Below are positions 8,548-16,897 of a DNA stretch of 64,000 nucleotides, in pieces. How positions within the stretch are numbered: position 1 is the first letter of the stretch; each line of letters starts with the position of its first letter. The notes below the pieces were generated by a model. That model saw only the letters and a program-made list of their open reading frames with translations, made no database searches and was not told where the DNA came from. Source of the DNA: a bacterium HR40 (lineage in GTDB: Bacteria > Pseudomonadota > Alphaproteobacteria > Geminicoccales > Geminicoccaceae); the NCBI GenBank assembly GCA_002898275.1, contig BEIQ01000002.1:372001-436000 (forward strand), read 5' to 3'. Made by a program: the position numbers and the translations under genes.

Positions 8548-9468
8548 TCACAGCCGTCCGCTAGCGAGGGCCCGACCGAGCCAGGCAGCGCCGCGCACGC
8601 CCGAGCTATCGCCATGGACCGGCGGAGCCAGCCGCGTCTTCACCGTATCGGAAAATACCCAACGCGGCCACAACTCGAGCACTCCGGTATAGAGGCGCCG
8701 GATATTGGAGAGCCCACCGCCCAGCACGATCACATCCGGATCGAGGACATTGATGACCGTCGCCAGCGCTCGCGCCAGCCGGTGCTCGTAGCGCTCGAGA
8801 CTGGCTTCGGCGGCGGGATCGCCCGCCTCGGCGCGAGCGACGATTTCGGGCCCCGAGACGCGCTCGCCGGTATGCCTCAGATGATCGGCCTCGAGACCGG
8901 GCCCGGAGAGGAAGGTCTCGATGCAGCCGGAGAGGCCGCAGTAGCAGGGCGGTCCCGGCCGCTCGTCCTCCTCCGGCCAAGGCAGCGGATTGTGGCCCCA
9001 TTCGCCGGCGATGGCATTGATCCCGGTGATCACCCGGCCGTGCACGGCGATCCCGCCGCCCACCCCGGTGCCGAGGATGACGGCGAAGACCACGGCCGCC
9101 CCCGCCCCTGCGCCGTCGGTCGCCTCGGAGAGGGCGAGGCAGTTGGCATCGTTGGCGAACGCGACCGGCCGGCCGAGACGGGCGACGAGGTCGCGATCGA
9201 ACGGTCGGCCATTGAGCCATGTGGAATTGGCGTTCTTGACCAGGCCAGTGGTCGGCGAGACGGTGCCCGGATGCCCGATGCCCAAGGTACAGCGAACACC
9301 TAGCTCGGCTTCCGCCTCGGCGACGAGCTGCACGATCGCGGAAAGCGTCGCCTCGTAGTCATTCCGGGGAGTCGGCACGCGCCGCCGCAAGACCGTTCGC
9401 CCGACCGCATCGAGGGCGGCGATCTCGATCTTGGTTCCCCCGAGATCGATGCCGAGTGCGAAGGTCAT
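8548..9468 (-). CDS. ROK family sugar kinase (fructokinase or N-acetylglucosamine kinase)
   Basis: A 306-residue ATP-dependent sugar kinase of the ROK family. The phosphate-binding motif is GIDLGGTK (6-13), the catalytic aspartate is D107 in FANDANCLALSE, and a zinc site is formed by the histidine of GEWGHNPL and the cysteines of CYCGLSGCIETFLSG. These are shared by the fructokinase Mak and the GlcNAc kinase NagK, so the substrate is open. The nearby nagA-anmK-murQ block would give a GlcNAc kinase an obvious role. The ATG at 9468 begins the family homology; the frame runs open further upstream without similarity. It converges end-to-end with eipB. Confidence 0.88.
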   Translation of the reverse strand: MTFALGIDLGGTKIEIAALDAVGRTVLRRRVPTPRNDYEATLSAIVQLVAEAEAELGVRCTLGIGHPGTVSPTTGLVKNANSTWLNGRPFDRDLVARLGRPVAFANDANCLALSEATDGAGAGAAVVFAVILGTGVGGGIAVHGRVITGINAIAGEWGHNPLPWPEEDERPGPPCYCGLSGCIETFLSGPGLEADHLRHTGERVSGPEIVARAEAGDPAAEASLERYEHRLARALATVINVLDPDVIVLGGGLSNIRRLYTGVLELWPRWVFSDTVKTRLAPPVHGDSSGVRGAAWLGRALASGRL

Positions 9469-9523
9469 GATCGGCGCTCCGCGATTGCCGTCGCCTCTCG
9501 CTTTTCCCTCTCGAGGGCGTCCG

Positions 9524-10759
9524 TCAAGCGGCCGCCTCGCGGGCGAAGCCCGGTGCCGGCCGCTCGCCGATGGGCAGATGGACCAAGGCGGCGAACAGCG
9601 CGAGCCCGACACCCGCCCACCACACCGGCTCGTAGGTGCCCAAGCGGTCGAATACCGCCCCGCCCAACCATACCCCGAGGAAGGCGCCGAGCTGATGGCC
9701 GAAAAAGACAATGCCGAAGAGGGTGCCGAGGTAGCGGGTGCCGAACATCGCCGCCACCAGGGCCGAGGTCGGTGGCACGGTCGAGAACCACAGGATACCG
9801 ATGGCCGCGGTGAACGCCAGAACGAGCCCGCTGCTCGGTGGCAGCAGCAGGAAGAGGACGATCGCCACGGCGCGTGCGCCATAGATGGCGGAAAGCAGAA
9901 GACGCCGTGGGATGCGGCCGCTGAGCTCGCCGCTTGCCCAAGAGCCGGCGATATTGAAGAGGCCGATGAGACCGAGCGCCCACGCCGCCGTCCACGGATC
10001 GATGCCGATGGCCGAGCAGTGGGCCGGGAGATGGGCAGCGATGAAGGCGACGTGGAAACCGCAGACGAAGAAGCCGAGGACGACCAGGAGATAGCTCGGA
10101 TGGCGCAGAGCGGCGACGAGCGCGCGTGACAGAGATGGGGCGGCAGCCGAGATTTTGGCTGGCGGCGGGCTGTCGGCGCCAGCGAGCGCGAGGGCGAGGA
10201 ACGGCACCACCGCCGGAAAGACGGCGAGCAGGTAGAGCGCCGTTCGGTAGCCGAACTCTTGGATGAGGCTCTGGCCCAGCGGCGCCATCACGAACTGGCC
10301 GAGGCTGCCGGCGGCGGTGACGAAGCCGGCGGCCCGCGCCCGCGACGCCGGTGGCAAAAGGCGGCTCGTGGTGGCAATGACGACGGCGAAGGAAGCGCCC
10401 GCGAGGCCGAGGCCGACGAGCACGCCAGCCGCGAGGTGGAGCAAGAGCGGCGTATCGGCCACAGCGGTGAGCGCCACGCCCGCGGCATAGACGATGCCGC
10501 CACCGCTCAATACGCGCGCCGGCCCGAAGCGGTCGGCCAGGCCCCCGGCGAGCGGTTGCGCCGCGCCCCAAAGGAGATTCTGGAGGGCGATCGCGAGCCC
10601 CAGGGTCTCGCGCGAGTAGCCATGGGCGAGCGCCAGCGGCTCGACGAAAAGCCCGTAGATGGAGCGGATGCCGAAGCCCACGAGGGCGATGAGGCCGCCC
10701 GCCACGAGCACGAGGGCGAGCCGGTGACGAGAGGAAGAAGACGAACCCTGCCGGACCAT
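9524..10759 (-). CDS. Major facilitator superfamily transporter
   Basis: A 411-residue inner-membrane protein with about 12 hydrophobic segments in two halves. The loop between segments 2 and 3 carries GGLADRFGPARVL, the usual MFS signature, and ERPAPGFAREAAA forms the cytosolic C terminus. It resembles the monocarboxylate/organic-acid branch of MFS carriers more than drug exporters, but substrate cannot be assigned. I chose the ATG at 10759 because GGAG lies 7 bases upstream; a second in-frame ATG is six codons earlier at 10777. It lies 55 bases upstream of the ROK kinase gene on the same strand, so both may be transcribed together and the cargo could be a sugar. Confidence 0.83.
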   Translation of the reverse strand: MVRQGSSSSSRHRLALVLVAGGLIALVGFGIRSIYGLFVEPLALAHGYSRETLGLAIALQNLLWGAAQPLAGGLADRFGPARVLSGGGIVYAAGVALTAVADTPLLLHLAAGVLVGLGLAGASFAVVIATTSRLLPPASRARAAGFVTAAGSLGQFVMAPLGQSLIQEFGYRTALYLLAVFPAVVPFLALALAGADSPPPAKISAAAPSLSRALVAALRHPSYLLVVLGFFVCGFHVAFIAAHLPAHCSAIGIDPWTAAWALGLIGLFNIAGSWASGELSGRIPRRLLLSAIYGARAVAIVLFLLLPPSSGLVLAFTAAIGILWFSTVPPTSALVAAMFGTRYLGTLFGIVFFGHQLGAFLGVWLGGAVFDRLGTYEPVWWAGVGLALFAALVHLPIGERPAPGFAREAAA

Positions 10760-10844
10760 CGGGTCGCTCCGCAGCATGGTCGGGCACAGATGGCGCGGAC
10801 CGGCGGTTGGCGCAACCGCCGGCGTTCGACCGCCGCAGCAGGCC

Positions 10845-11621
10845 TCAGGTGAAGCCGCGTTGCTTGGCGATCCGATCGTAGGCGGCGTTGATCGCCGCGA
10901 GCCGCTCGTTCGCCCGGCGCACCAGTTCTTCCGGCAGGCCCTCGGCAACCAGCCGATCCGGGTGATGTTCGCGCACGAGGCGCCGCCAGGTGCGGCGGAT
11001 CTCCTCGTCGCTCGCGTCCCGCGACACTCCGAGCACGGCATAGGGGTCGGGCTCCTCTTCTGCCGGCGCTTCGCGTCGGAAGGTCGCCTGCCAGCGCGCG
11101 AGGATCTGCTCGAACTGCCACGGCCCGAAACCCAACAAGCGCGCCACTTCCCGCAGATACTGCTCCTCCGCCCGGTGCAGGCGGCCGTCGGCGGCGGCGA
11201 TCGCGATGAGCGCATCGAGCAGCTCTTCGAGGAGTGCCGGATCGTGGCCGAGGACCTCCGCCACCTGGGTGGCATAGGCCTCGAAACCGAACGGCGACTC
11301 CCGCGCCTCGTCGAACAGCTTCGCGACCTGCGGCACTTCCTCGTCGTCGATGCGGAACACTTCGCGGAAGGCCTCGACCTCGTCCCGGCTCACCACCCCG
11401 TCGACCTTGGCCAGCTTGGCGGCGAGGGCCACCACGCCGGCGCCAAAGGCGAGGCGCCTGAGCTCGCGCTGGTCGAGCTCTGGCTCCATGTCTTTCCGGC
11501 CTTCGCCCTTTTCTCGCACATGGTCGAAGACGTGGCCCGCGAGCCCGCCCAGCAGCGCACCGAGCGGACCGCCGAGCACGAAGCCGGCTGCCGCTCCCGC
11601 GAGCTTGCCCCAAATGCTCAC
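10845..11621 (-). CDS. DjlA-like co-chaperone (TerB-like and J domains)
   Basis: A 258-residue protein with the DjlA layout. A glycine-rich hydrophobic N-terminal segment (about 4-30, GAAAGFVLGGPLGALLGGLA) could insert in the membrane, a helical TerB-like domain spans about 50-165, and a C-terminal J domain (191-258) has the HPD triad at 220-222. DjlA-type proteins recruit DnaK. The GTG at 11621 follows a GGAG site at 5 bases and is preferred over other in-frame starts to 11660. It runs in the same direction as the downstream MFS gene with an 85-base gap. It is one of three J-domain genes in this window. Confidence 0.85.
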   Translation of the reverse strand: MSIWGKLAGAAAGFVLGGPLGALLGGLAGHVFDHVREKGEGRKDMEPELDQRELRRLAFGAGVVALAAKLAKVDGVVSRDEVEAFREVFRIDDEEVPQVAKLFDEARESPFGFEAYATQVAEVLGHDPALLEELLDALIAIAAADGRLHRAEEQYLREVARLLGFGPWQFEQILARWQATFRREAPAEEEPDPYAVLGVSRDASDEEIRRTWRRLVREHHPDRLVAEGLPEELVRRANERLAAINAAYDRIAKQRGFT

Positions 11622-11714
11622 CGACACTCCTCCCTCGTCACGTCGCTGCCGAGCGAGCATAGGCCAGATGGCGACCCGACGTCACTCTGGTCGACAGCGA
11701 CAACCGTTCCCATC

Positions 11715-12380
11715 TCAGCTGCGACGTGGCCCGGCGCGGGAGAGGTTGCCGTGGACGTCCTCGTCTATCTGATCCCGATCGCCGTTTCCCTCGGCTTTCT
11801 CGGCCTGCTCGCTTTCCTCTGGGCGCTGCACAGCGGTCAGTTCGACGACCTCGATGGTGCCGCCGAGCGCATCCTGTTCGATGACGAGGCGCCGCCCGCC
11901 GAGCCGGCCGACGGCCCGCAGCCGGCCACCGAGGAGGCGGGCGAGCACGGCCAAGAGCGCGCGCGGGCAGCCGGATGGCTGCCAGCGCAGGAGGTGTGAG
12001 GGGCAGCGTCGGCAGTCGCTGCTGCCGAAACCCCGAGCCGCGACGACGAAGTCGCCGCTGCGCAAAAGGGTGTTCGAGAGCACGCATTGGTCGCCGCTCG
12101 GCACAGCGACGGCTAGGCGAGCGGGTGCATGGGGCAGCAGCCAGTCGATGTGCCAGTGGACCCTGCCGCTCGCCTCGAGATGGCGCGTCACTCTCGCCCG
12201 GATGCCCCCCGGGCCGCGGGCATTGCCCACATAGACATAGGCCCCTGGAGGGAGTTCGAAGCCGTGCCGGCCGAGCGCGAGAGCCACCGGTTTCGCGAGG
12301 GTGATCGCGAGCAGATACGCTCCCGGACAGCCGGGCAGTGGCCAGCCGGTTTCAGAACCGGCTCGCTTCCCAGTTGGCAA
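11715..12380 (-). CDS. DUF123 (GIY-YIG-like) family protein
   Basis: The first 135 or so residues match DUF123, a GIY-YIG-like nuclease-related domain of unknown role: GAYLLAITL, ELPPGAYVYVGNARGPGGI, VTRHLEASGRVHWHIDWLL and GFGSSDCRRCPSHLLRW. A TTG at 12380 with GAGG 9 bases upstream is the likely start; no ATG or GTG is available before the domain. It overlaps the upstream lipoprotein gene by 29 bases. There is no stop codon after the conserved domain until 11715, so the 221-residue frame runs antisense through the whole of ccoS. The last 85 residues have no recognisable homology and may be an accidental extension. Confidence 0.75.
   Translation of the reverse strand: MPTGKRAGSETGWPLPGCPGAYLLAITLAKPVALALGRHGFELPPGAYVYVGNARGPGGIRARVTRHLEASGRVHWHIDWLLPHAPARLAVAVPSGDQCVLSNTLLRSGDFVVAARGFGSSDCRRCPSHLLRWQPSGCPRALLAVLARLLGGRLRAVGRLGGRRLVIEQDALGGTIEVVELTAVQRPEESEQAEKAEGNGDRDQIDEDVHGNLSRAGPRRS
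11751..11999 (+). CDS. ccoS: cbb3-type cytochrome oxidase assembly protein CcoS
   Basis: CcoS is a small single-span membrane protein needed for maturation of cbb3 cytochrome c oxidase. The first 48 residues are diagnostic: a hydrophobic span VLVYLIPIAVSLGFLGLLAF followed by LWALHSGQFDDLDGAAERIL and FDDE. A charged and proline-rich tail of about 34 residues extends beyond the usual length of 50-60. The GTG at 11751 has GAGAGG at about 5 bases. Third-position GC is very high in this frame, supporting real coding. It is alone: no ccoN, ccoO, ccoP or ccoGHI is in the window. The gene is completely enclosed, on the opposite strand, by the DUF123 open frame. Confidence 0.83.
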   Translation: MDVLVYLIPIAVSLGFLGLLAFLWALHSGQFDDLDGAAERILFDDEAPPAEPADGPQPATEEAGEHGQERARAAGWLPAQEV

Positions 12381-12876
12381 GGGCTTCGTCCTCGGGGAGA
12401 TCCAAGGCGATCAGCACCCGCCAAGCGGGACCCCGCGCACGGTCGGTCGGCAGCGTTTGCCGCAGATGTTCGCTCGCCCCGCTGCGCTCCCCCGGCCGCC
12501 CGACCTCGAGCTCCGTGGAAAAGCGCTCCCGCGCGACGACCGCCCCCCGTTCGTCCAGCACCACGAGGAGCCAGGGCACCCGCACCCGTCCCCCGGCGAC
12601 TTCGGCAGTGGGCTCGACCAGGATGTCGAAGCGATAGTCGAGCTCGATCGCATCCCCGCCGTAGGTGCAGGAACCACGGATAGCCGACAGCTCGGCTCTG
12701 ACCGGCAGCGCGCGACCGTCGACATCGAGCTCGTCCACCGCGTGCAATCCGTAGAGAAAGGCCACGCGCGGACAGGGCGGCGGCGCGCTATCGCCCGTCG
12801 CCGCACAGGCGGCGAGCAGGGTGGCAGCGGAAAGCGGCAAAATCGAACGCGCCGCGGGCAAGCCCGCGCTCCTCAC
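12352..12876 (-). CDS. Putative lipoprotein of unknown function
   Basis: A 174-residue predicted lipoprotein. The N terminus has arginines, a hydrophobic stretch and the lipobox LLAAC, so the mature protein would be lipid-anchored, facing the periplasm. After the cysteine come PRVAFLYGLHAVDELD, a stretch IRGSCTYGGDAIELDYRFDI with another cysteine, and VPWLLVVLDERGAVVARERF, suggesting a beta-rich domain. I do not recognise a named family. The GTG at 12876 overlaps the TGA of the CDGSH gene as GTGA, which suggests translational coupling; a TTG at 12861 with AGGAG 7 bases upstream is the alternative. Its 3' end overlaps the DUF123 start by 29 bases. Confidence 0.68.
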   Translation of the reverse strand: MRSAGLPAARSILPLSAATLLAACAATGDSAPPPCPRVAFLYGLHAVDELDVDGRALPVRAELSAIRGSCTYGGDAIELDYRFDILVEPTAEVAGGRVRVPWLLVVLDERGAVVARERFSTELEVGRPGERSGASEHLRQTLPTDRARGPAWRVLIALDLPEDEALANWEASRF

Positions 12877-13112
12877 AAGCTCTTGTGAGTGCCGTCGCAG
12901 AACGGCCGGTTCCCGCTGTGCTTGCAGCCGCAGAAAAACACCGGCCCCGAACGATCGGCCTTCCAGCGCACGGGTTCGAACCCGGTGCCCTTGTGCGAGC
13001 CATCGCAGAAGGGCTGATGGCTGCTCCGGCCGCAGGCGCACCAAAAATAGGTCTTCCCCTCCTCGACTTCGACCCGGAAGGGCGCCTTCTGGGCGATCAC
13101 CGGCTCCGGCAT
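12873..13112 (-). CDS. CDGSH iron-sulfur domain protein
   Basis: A 79-residue protein with two CDGSH-type [2Fe-2S] sites. The first uses C25, C27, C36 and H40 (motif PFCDGSH), the second C61, C63, C72 and H76 (motif PFCDGTH). Each cluster is expected to be held by three cysteines and one histidine, the redox- and acid-sensitive arrangement of this family; physiological partners are unknown. The ATG at 13112 begins the homology. It is 80 bases downstream of the aminotransferase gene on the same strand, and its stop overlaps the start of the lipoprotein gene by four bases. Confidence 0.92.
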   Translation of the reverse strand: MPEPVIAQKAPFRVEVEEGKTYFWCACGRSSHQPFCDGSHKGTGFEPVRWKADRSGPVFFCGCKHSGNRPFCDGTHKSL

Positions 13113-13192
13113 GCGGTGGCTCTCCGTCGGTCCGCGAAAGAGACGCCCAGCCGCGTAGCAGGATGCCCTGCCGAGGGCAAGCTCCTGGCGGT

Positions 13193-14377
13193 TCACGGGC
13201 GACGTCGCGGATGGGCGGCAAGGAAGCGGCGGATTCGCTCGATGGCCTCGGCGATCGCCTCGATCGAGGCGGCATAGGAGAAGCGCAGATAGCCTTCGCC
13301 GTAGATCCCGAAGCTCGTGCCCGCGATCACCGCGACCCCGGCTTCCTCGAGCAGGCTGTCCTGTAGCTCCTGCGCCCGAAAACCGGTGGCGGCGATGTTG
13401 GGAAAGGCGTAGAAAGCTCCCCCCGGCATGACACAACGGAAGCCCTCGAGGGCGTTCAGCTGGTCGACGATGAAGCGTCGCCTGCGGTCGAACTCGGCGA
13501 CCATGCGGTCGACTGCGTCCTGCGGCCCCTCGAGGGCCTCGATCGCCGCCCACTGGGTCGCTGCATGGACGCAGGAATGGCAGTTGATGGCGAGCCGGGT
13601 CGCGAGCGGTGCTAGCCTCTCCGGCCAGATGCCATAGCCGATTCGCCAGCCGGTCATCGCATAGGTCTTGGACCAGCCGTCGAGCAGGATCAGCCGATCG
13701 GCGAGCTCGGGATAGGCGAGCATGGTGGCGTGCGGCACGCCATCGTAACACATGCGGGCGTAGATCTCGTCGGAGAGCACCGCCACCTCGGGATAGTCGC
13801 GCAGACCCGCGACCAAGCGGTCGAGCTCTTGCTTCGGCACCACCCCGCCCGTGGGATTGGCCGGACTGTTGAGGATGACGAGACGGGTGCGCGGGCCGAT
13901 CCGGCCGAGCACCTCGTCGGCGGAGAAGGCGAACCCCTTGTTCTCGTGCAGGGCGATCGGCACCGGGGTCGCGCCGGTGAATTCGATCATCGAGCGGTAG
14001 ATGGGGAAGCCGGGATCGGGATACATGATCTCCGCCCCCGGCTCGCCGAACATGAGGATGGCGAAGAACATCGTCACCTTGCCACCGGGGACGATGACGA
14101 TGCGGTCTGGATGCACCTCCACGCCGCGCCGCCTCAACACGTCGCGCGCCACCGCCTCGCGCAGCGGCAAGATGCCGTTTGCCGGGGTGTAGCCATGATG
14201 GCCGTCACGGAGGGCACGGACCGCTGCCTCGACGACATTCGGAGGTGTCGGAAAGTCCGGCTGACCGATGCCGAGATTGACGATCGGGCGACCCGCCTGC
14301 GCCAGGCGAGTGGCGCGGGCGAGCACGTCAAAGGCGGTCTCGGTGCCGAGGCGCGACATGGCGGCGACGAGCTGCAC
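13193..14377 (-). CDS. Class I/II pyridoxal-phosphate aminotransferase
   Basis: A 394-residue fold-type I aminotransferase, close to the aspartate/aromatic group. The PLP Schiff-base lysine is K237 in GWSKTYAMTGWR. Other cofactor contacts are N174 in SPANPTGG, D203 and Y206 in LSDEIYARM, and the N-terminal VNLGIGQPDFPTP segment at 33-45 shapes the active site. Length and motif order are normal. The likely donor is glutamate or aspartate, but the amino acid made cannot be read from sequence. It is the first gene of a same-strand series (aminotransferase, CDGSH protein, lipoprotein, DUF123) with short gaps or overlaps. It ends the operon-like stretch that begins upstream at nagA, 15 bases away. 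Confidence 0.9.
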   Translation of the reverse strand: MQLVAAMSRLGTETAFDVLARATRLAQAGRPIVNLGIGQPDFPTPPNVVEAAVRALRDGHHGYTPANGILPLREAVARDVLRRRGVEVHPDRIVIVPGGKVTMFFAILMFGEPGAEIMYPDPGFPIYRSMIEFTGATPVPIALHENKGFAFSADEVLGRIGPRTRLVILNSPANPTGGVVPKQELDRLVAGLRDYPEVAVLSDEIYARMCYDGVPHATMLAYPELADRLILLDGWSKTYAMTGWRIGYGIWPERLAPLATRLAINCHSCVHAATQWAAIEALEGPQDAVDRMVAEFDRRRRFIVDQLNALEGFRCVMPGGAFYAFPNIAATGFRAQELQDSLLEEAGVAVIAGTSFGIYGEGYLRFSYAASIEAIAEAIERIRRFLAAHPRRRP

Positions 14378-14392
14378 GGGACGATCCTTTCC

Positions 14393-15571
14393 TCATCCAT
14401 CGCCGCTGTCCTGCACCGCGGCCGACCGGCGATCAAGCGTCCCTCCCGGGATCGGAATCCGAGCTCGGACCCGTTCGCCGGCGGCGAGGCGCTGGCCGCC
14501 GAGCCACACCGCCCGCAGTCGCAGCGCGCCGTCCATCTCCACGAGATCCGCTCGAGCGCCCTCGGCGATCCGACCGATGTCGCGCTCGCCGAGATAATCC
14601 GCGGGCAACGTCGACAGACGCGCCGCCGCCTCCGCAACCGGCAGCCCGATCGCGACCAAATGGCGGAGCGCCGCATCCATGGTGAGGACGCTTCCAGCGA
14701 GCGTCCCATCGGCGAGTTCCACCCTGGTGCCCCGCTTGACCACCTCGTGGCGGCCGAGGCGATACCGGCCGTCGGGCATGCCCGTTGCCGCCACCGCATC
14801 GGTGACCCCGTAGAGGCCGGGAATGGCGCGACGGGCGGCGAGGATCGCGCCGGCTGCGACATGCTCGAGATCGGGAATGATCTCGGCCCAAGTGCCGTGG
14901 GCCAAGGCTGCCGTCGCCACCCCCGGCGCCCGGTGCGCGAGACCGCTCATGGCGTTGAAGAGATGCGTGAAGCCACAGGCTCCGGCTTCGAGCGCAGCCA
15001 ACGCCTCGCTATAGGAGCAGCGACTGTGACCGATCTGGATCCGCACGCCGAGCTCGGCCAGCCTGCGGACGAGGCGCAGATCGCGGTCGACTTCGGGCGC
15101 GAGGGTGACGACCCGAACCACCGAGGTGGCGAGCAGCCGATCGACGAGGGCGAAGTCGGGCGCCGTCGCGAAAGGGGGCTGAGCGCCGAGCGCCGCCGGC
15201 GAGATGAACGGGCCTTCGAGGTGAAGGCCGAGCACCCGCGCTTCTCGGGCACCAGGCCTGCGCACCACGTCGGCGCAGGCCGCGGCGACCCGGATCAACT
15301 CGTCCGCCGGGGCGGTGACGCTCGTCGCCAAGAGGGCAGTGGTGCCGTGGCGCAGATGGAAGGCTGCCGTGCAGCGGATGCCTTCCTCGCCCTCCATGAC
15401 ATCGCGCCCGCCGCCGCCGTGCACGTGGAGATCCACGAAGCCTGGCAGCACGAGCGGCTCCTGCGGGGCTTCGGGATCGGGTTCGACGGCGAGAATGTGG
15501 GAATCGAAGTGGATGCGCGCCGGCACCAGACCGTGCGGCAGGAGGATGCGCCCCCTCAAGGTTTCGGGCAT
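14393..15571 (-). CDS. nagA: N-acetylglucosamine-6-phosphate deacetylase
   Basis: NagA removes acetate from GlcNAc-6-phosphate to give glucosamine-6-phosphate, feeding recycled amino sugar to GlmS/GlmU products. The 392-residue amidohydrolase has the first metal motif HVH (49-51 in VDLHVHGGGG), the metal glutamate in GLHLEGPFIS, histidines in QIGHSRCSYSEA and FTHLFNAMS, and the catalytic aspartate in GVTDAV. The ATG at 15571 is chosen over an upstream in-frame codon at 15619, because it leaves a 32-base spacer to the diverging anmK. The pairing with anmK and murQ points to peptidoglycan recycling rather than chitin use. Length is typical. Confidence 0.94.
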   Translation of the reverse strand: MPETLRGRILLPHGLVPARIHFDSHILAVEPDPEAPQEPLVLPGFVDLHVHGGGGRDVMEGEEGIRCTAAFHLRHGTTALLATSVTAPADELIRVAAACADVVRRPGAREARVLGLHLEGPFISPAALGAQPPFATAPDFALVDRLLATSVVRVVTLAPEVDRDLRLVRRLAELGVRIQIGHSRCSYSEALAALEAGACGFTHLFNAMSGLAHRAPGVATAALAHGTWAEIIPDLEHVAAGAILAARRAIPGLYGVTDAVAATGMPDGRYRLGRHEVVKRGTRVELADGTLAGSVLTMDAALRHLVAIGLPVAEAAARLSTLPADYLGERDIGRIAEGARADLVEMDGALRLRAVWLGGQRLAAGERVRARIPIPGGTLDRRSAAVQDSGDG

Positions 15572-15603
15572 GCTCGTCACGGCTCCAGCATCGAGGCTGC
15601 GCG

Positions 15604-16725
15604 ATGACGTTCCGCCCACTGCGCGCGCTCGGCTTCATGAGCGGCACGTCGATGGACGGCGTCGATGTAGCGCTGGTCGAGACCGACGGCGAGCAGCAGT
15701 TCCGGCCCATCGCCGCCACCACCCGGCCCTATCCGCCGGAACTGCGCGCGCGGCTTGCCGCCTTGGTCGCCCGACGTGGAGACGATGCCGCGGAGAGCGC
15801 GGCGGTCGAAGTCTGGCTCACCGCGTGTCACATCGAGGCGGCGAAAGCGCTCTTGGACGGGCTTCCGGCCTGCGAGCGGCGGCTCGACCTCGTCGGTTTC
15901 CACGGCCATACGGTCGACCACCGGCCGCGGGCCGGAGTCACTCGCCAGATCGGCGATGCCACGCGCCTTGCCCATGCCCTCGGGGTGCCGGTGGTCCACG
16001 ATTTCCGCAGCGAGGATGTGCGCCAGGGTGGCGAGGGCGCGCCTCTCGTTCCCGTCTTCCACGCGCTGCTCGCACGGGGCCTCGAGCGGCCCCTGGCCTT
16101 CCTCAACATCGGCGGTATCGCCAATGTCACTTGGGTCGGCCCAGGCGACCGGCTCCTCGCCTTCGACACCGGACCCGGTAACGCCCTTCTCGACGACTGG
16201 TCGCTCCGCACCACCGGTCGTCCCTTCGACGAAAACGGCCGACTCGCCGCCTCCGGGCGGGTCGACAAATCCCGTCTCGCCCGTCTGCTCGCCCACCCCT
16301 TCTTCCTGAGGCCCCCACCCAAATCCCTCGACCGCAACGATTTCCCTCTCTCCGCAGTGGAGGGACTGGACCCCGCGGACGGCGCGGCGACCCTCGCCGC
16401 CTTGACGATCGAGGCGGTGGTACGCGCTATCCCGTTCCTGCCGCAGCCGCCGTGCCGCTGGCTCGTCTGCGGCGGCGGGCGCAGGAACCGGACCTTGGTC
16501 GCGGGGCTGGCCAGCCGGCTCGAAGTGCCCGTGGCGCCGGTGGAAGCGATCGGCGCCGATGGCGATGCCCTCGAGGCCCAAGCCTTCGCTGTGCTCGCGG
16601 TGCGGGTGTTGCGCGGTCTGCCAACGAGCTTCCCCGATACCACCGGCGTTGCCGCTCCCTGCTGCGGCGGACGCATCGCCCTGCCGAACAGACCGGCCGG
16701 CGATCGCCCCTTGCTGTCCGGCTGA
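15604..16725 (+). CDS. anmK: Anhydro-N-acetylmuramic acid kinase
   Basis: AnmK phosphorylates and hydrates 1,6-anhydro-MurNAc, released from the wall by lytic transglycosylases, to MurNAc-6-phosphate, the substrate of MurQ. The 373 residues start with LGFMSGTSMDGVDVALVE, the family hallmark, and include VGFHGHTVDHRP, LNIGGIANVTWV and FDTGPGNALLDDW; the C-terminal half has VCGGGRRN for nucleotide binding. Length is standard. It diverges from nagA (32 bases) and converges with murQ, giving a compact recycling block. The ATG start is well supported by homology. Confidence 0.95.
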   Translation: MTFRPLRALGFMSGTSMDGVDVALVETDGEQQFRPIAATTRPYPPELRARLAALVARRGDDAAESAAVEVWLTACHIEAAKALLDGLPACERRLDLVGFHGHTVDHRPRAGVTRQIGDATRLAHALGVPVVHDFRSEDVRQGGEGAPLVPVFHALLARGLERPLAFLNIGGIANVTWVGPGDRLLAFDTGPGNALLDDWSLRTTGRPFDENGRLAASGRVDKSRLARLLAHPFFLRPPPKSLDRNDFPLSAVEGLDPADGAATLAALTIEAVVRAIPFLPQPPCRWLVCGGGRRNRTLVAGLASRLEVPVAPVEAIGADGDALEAQAFAVLAVRVLRGLPTSFPDTTGVAAPCCGGRIALPNRPAGDRPLLSG

Positions 16726-16897
16726 GATCTGTGCCGTTCGCCCCAAGAGCCCGCGTGCGCGCACGTTCGGGCACGAAACAGGAAAGACGACGATCTCGCT
16801 CGCGCCGCGACCGCCGCGGACAGTCTCGGCACCGGACCGCCCTCGACCCCTCGCACCACGAGACGCACAGACGATGGTCCGAGCGGCCGATGGCAGC

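Noticed and set aside
16754-16765. 12-base perfect palindrome CGTGCGCGCACG between anmK and murQ
   Set aside because: Alternating CG-rich palindromes are common in this composition; there is no T run and no second copy nearby, so I did not call a terminator or operator.
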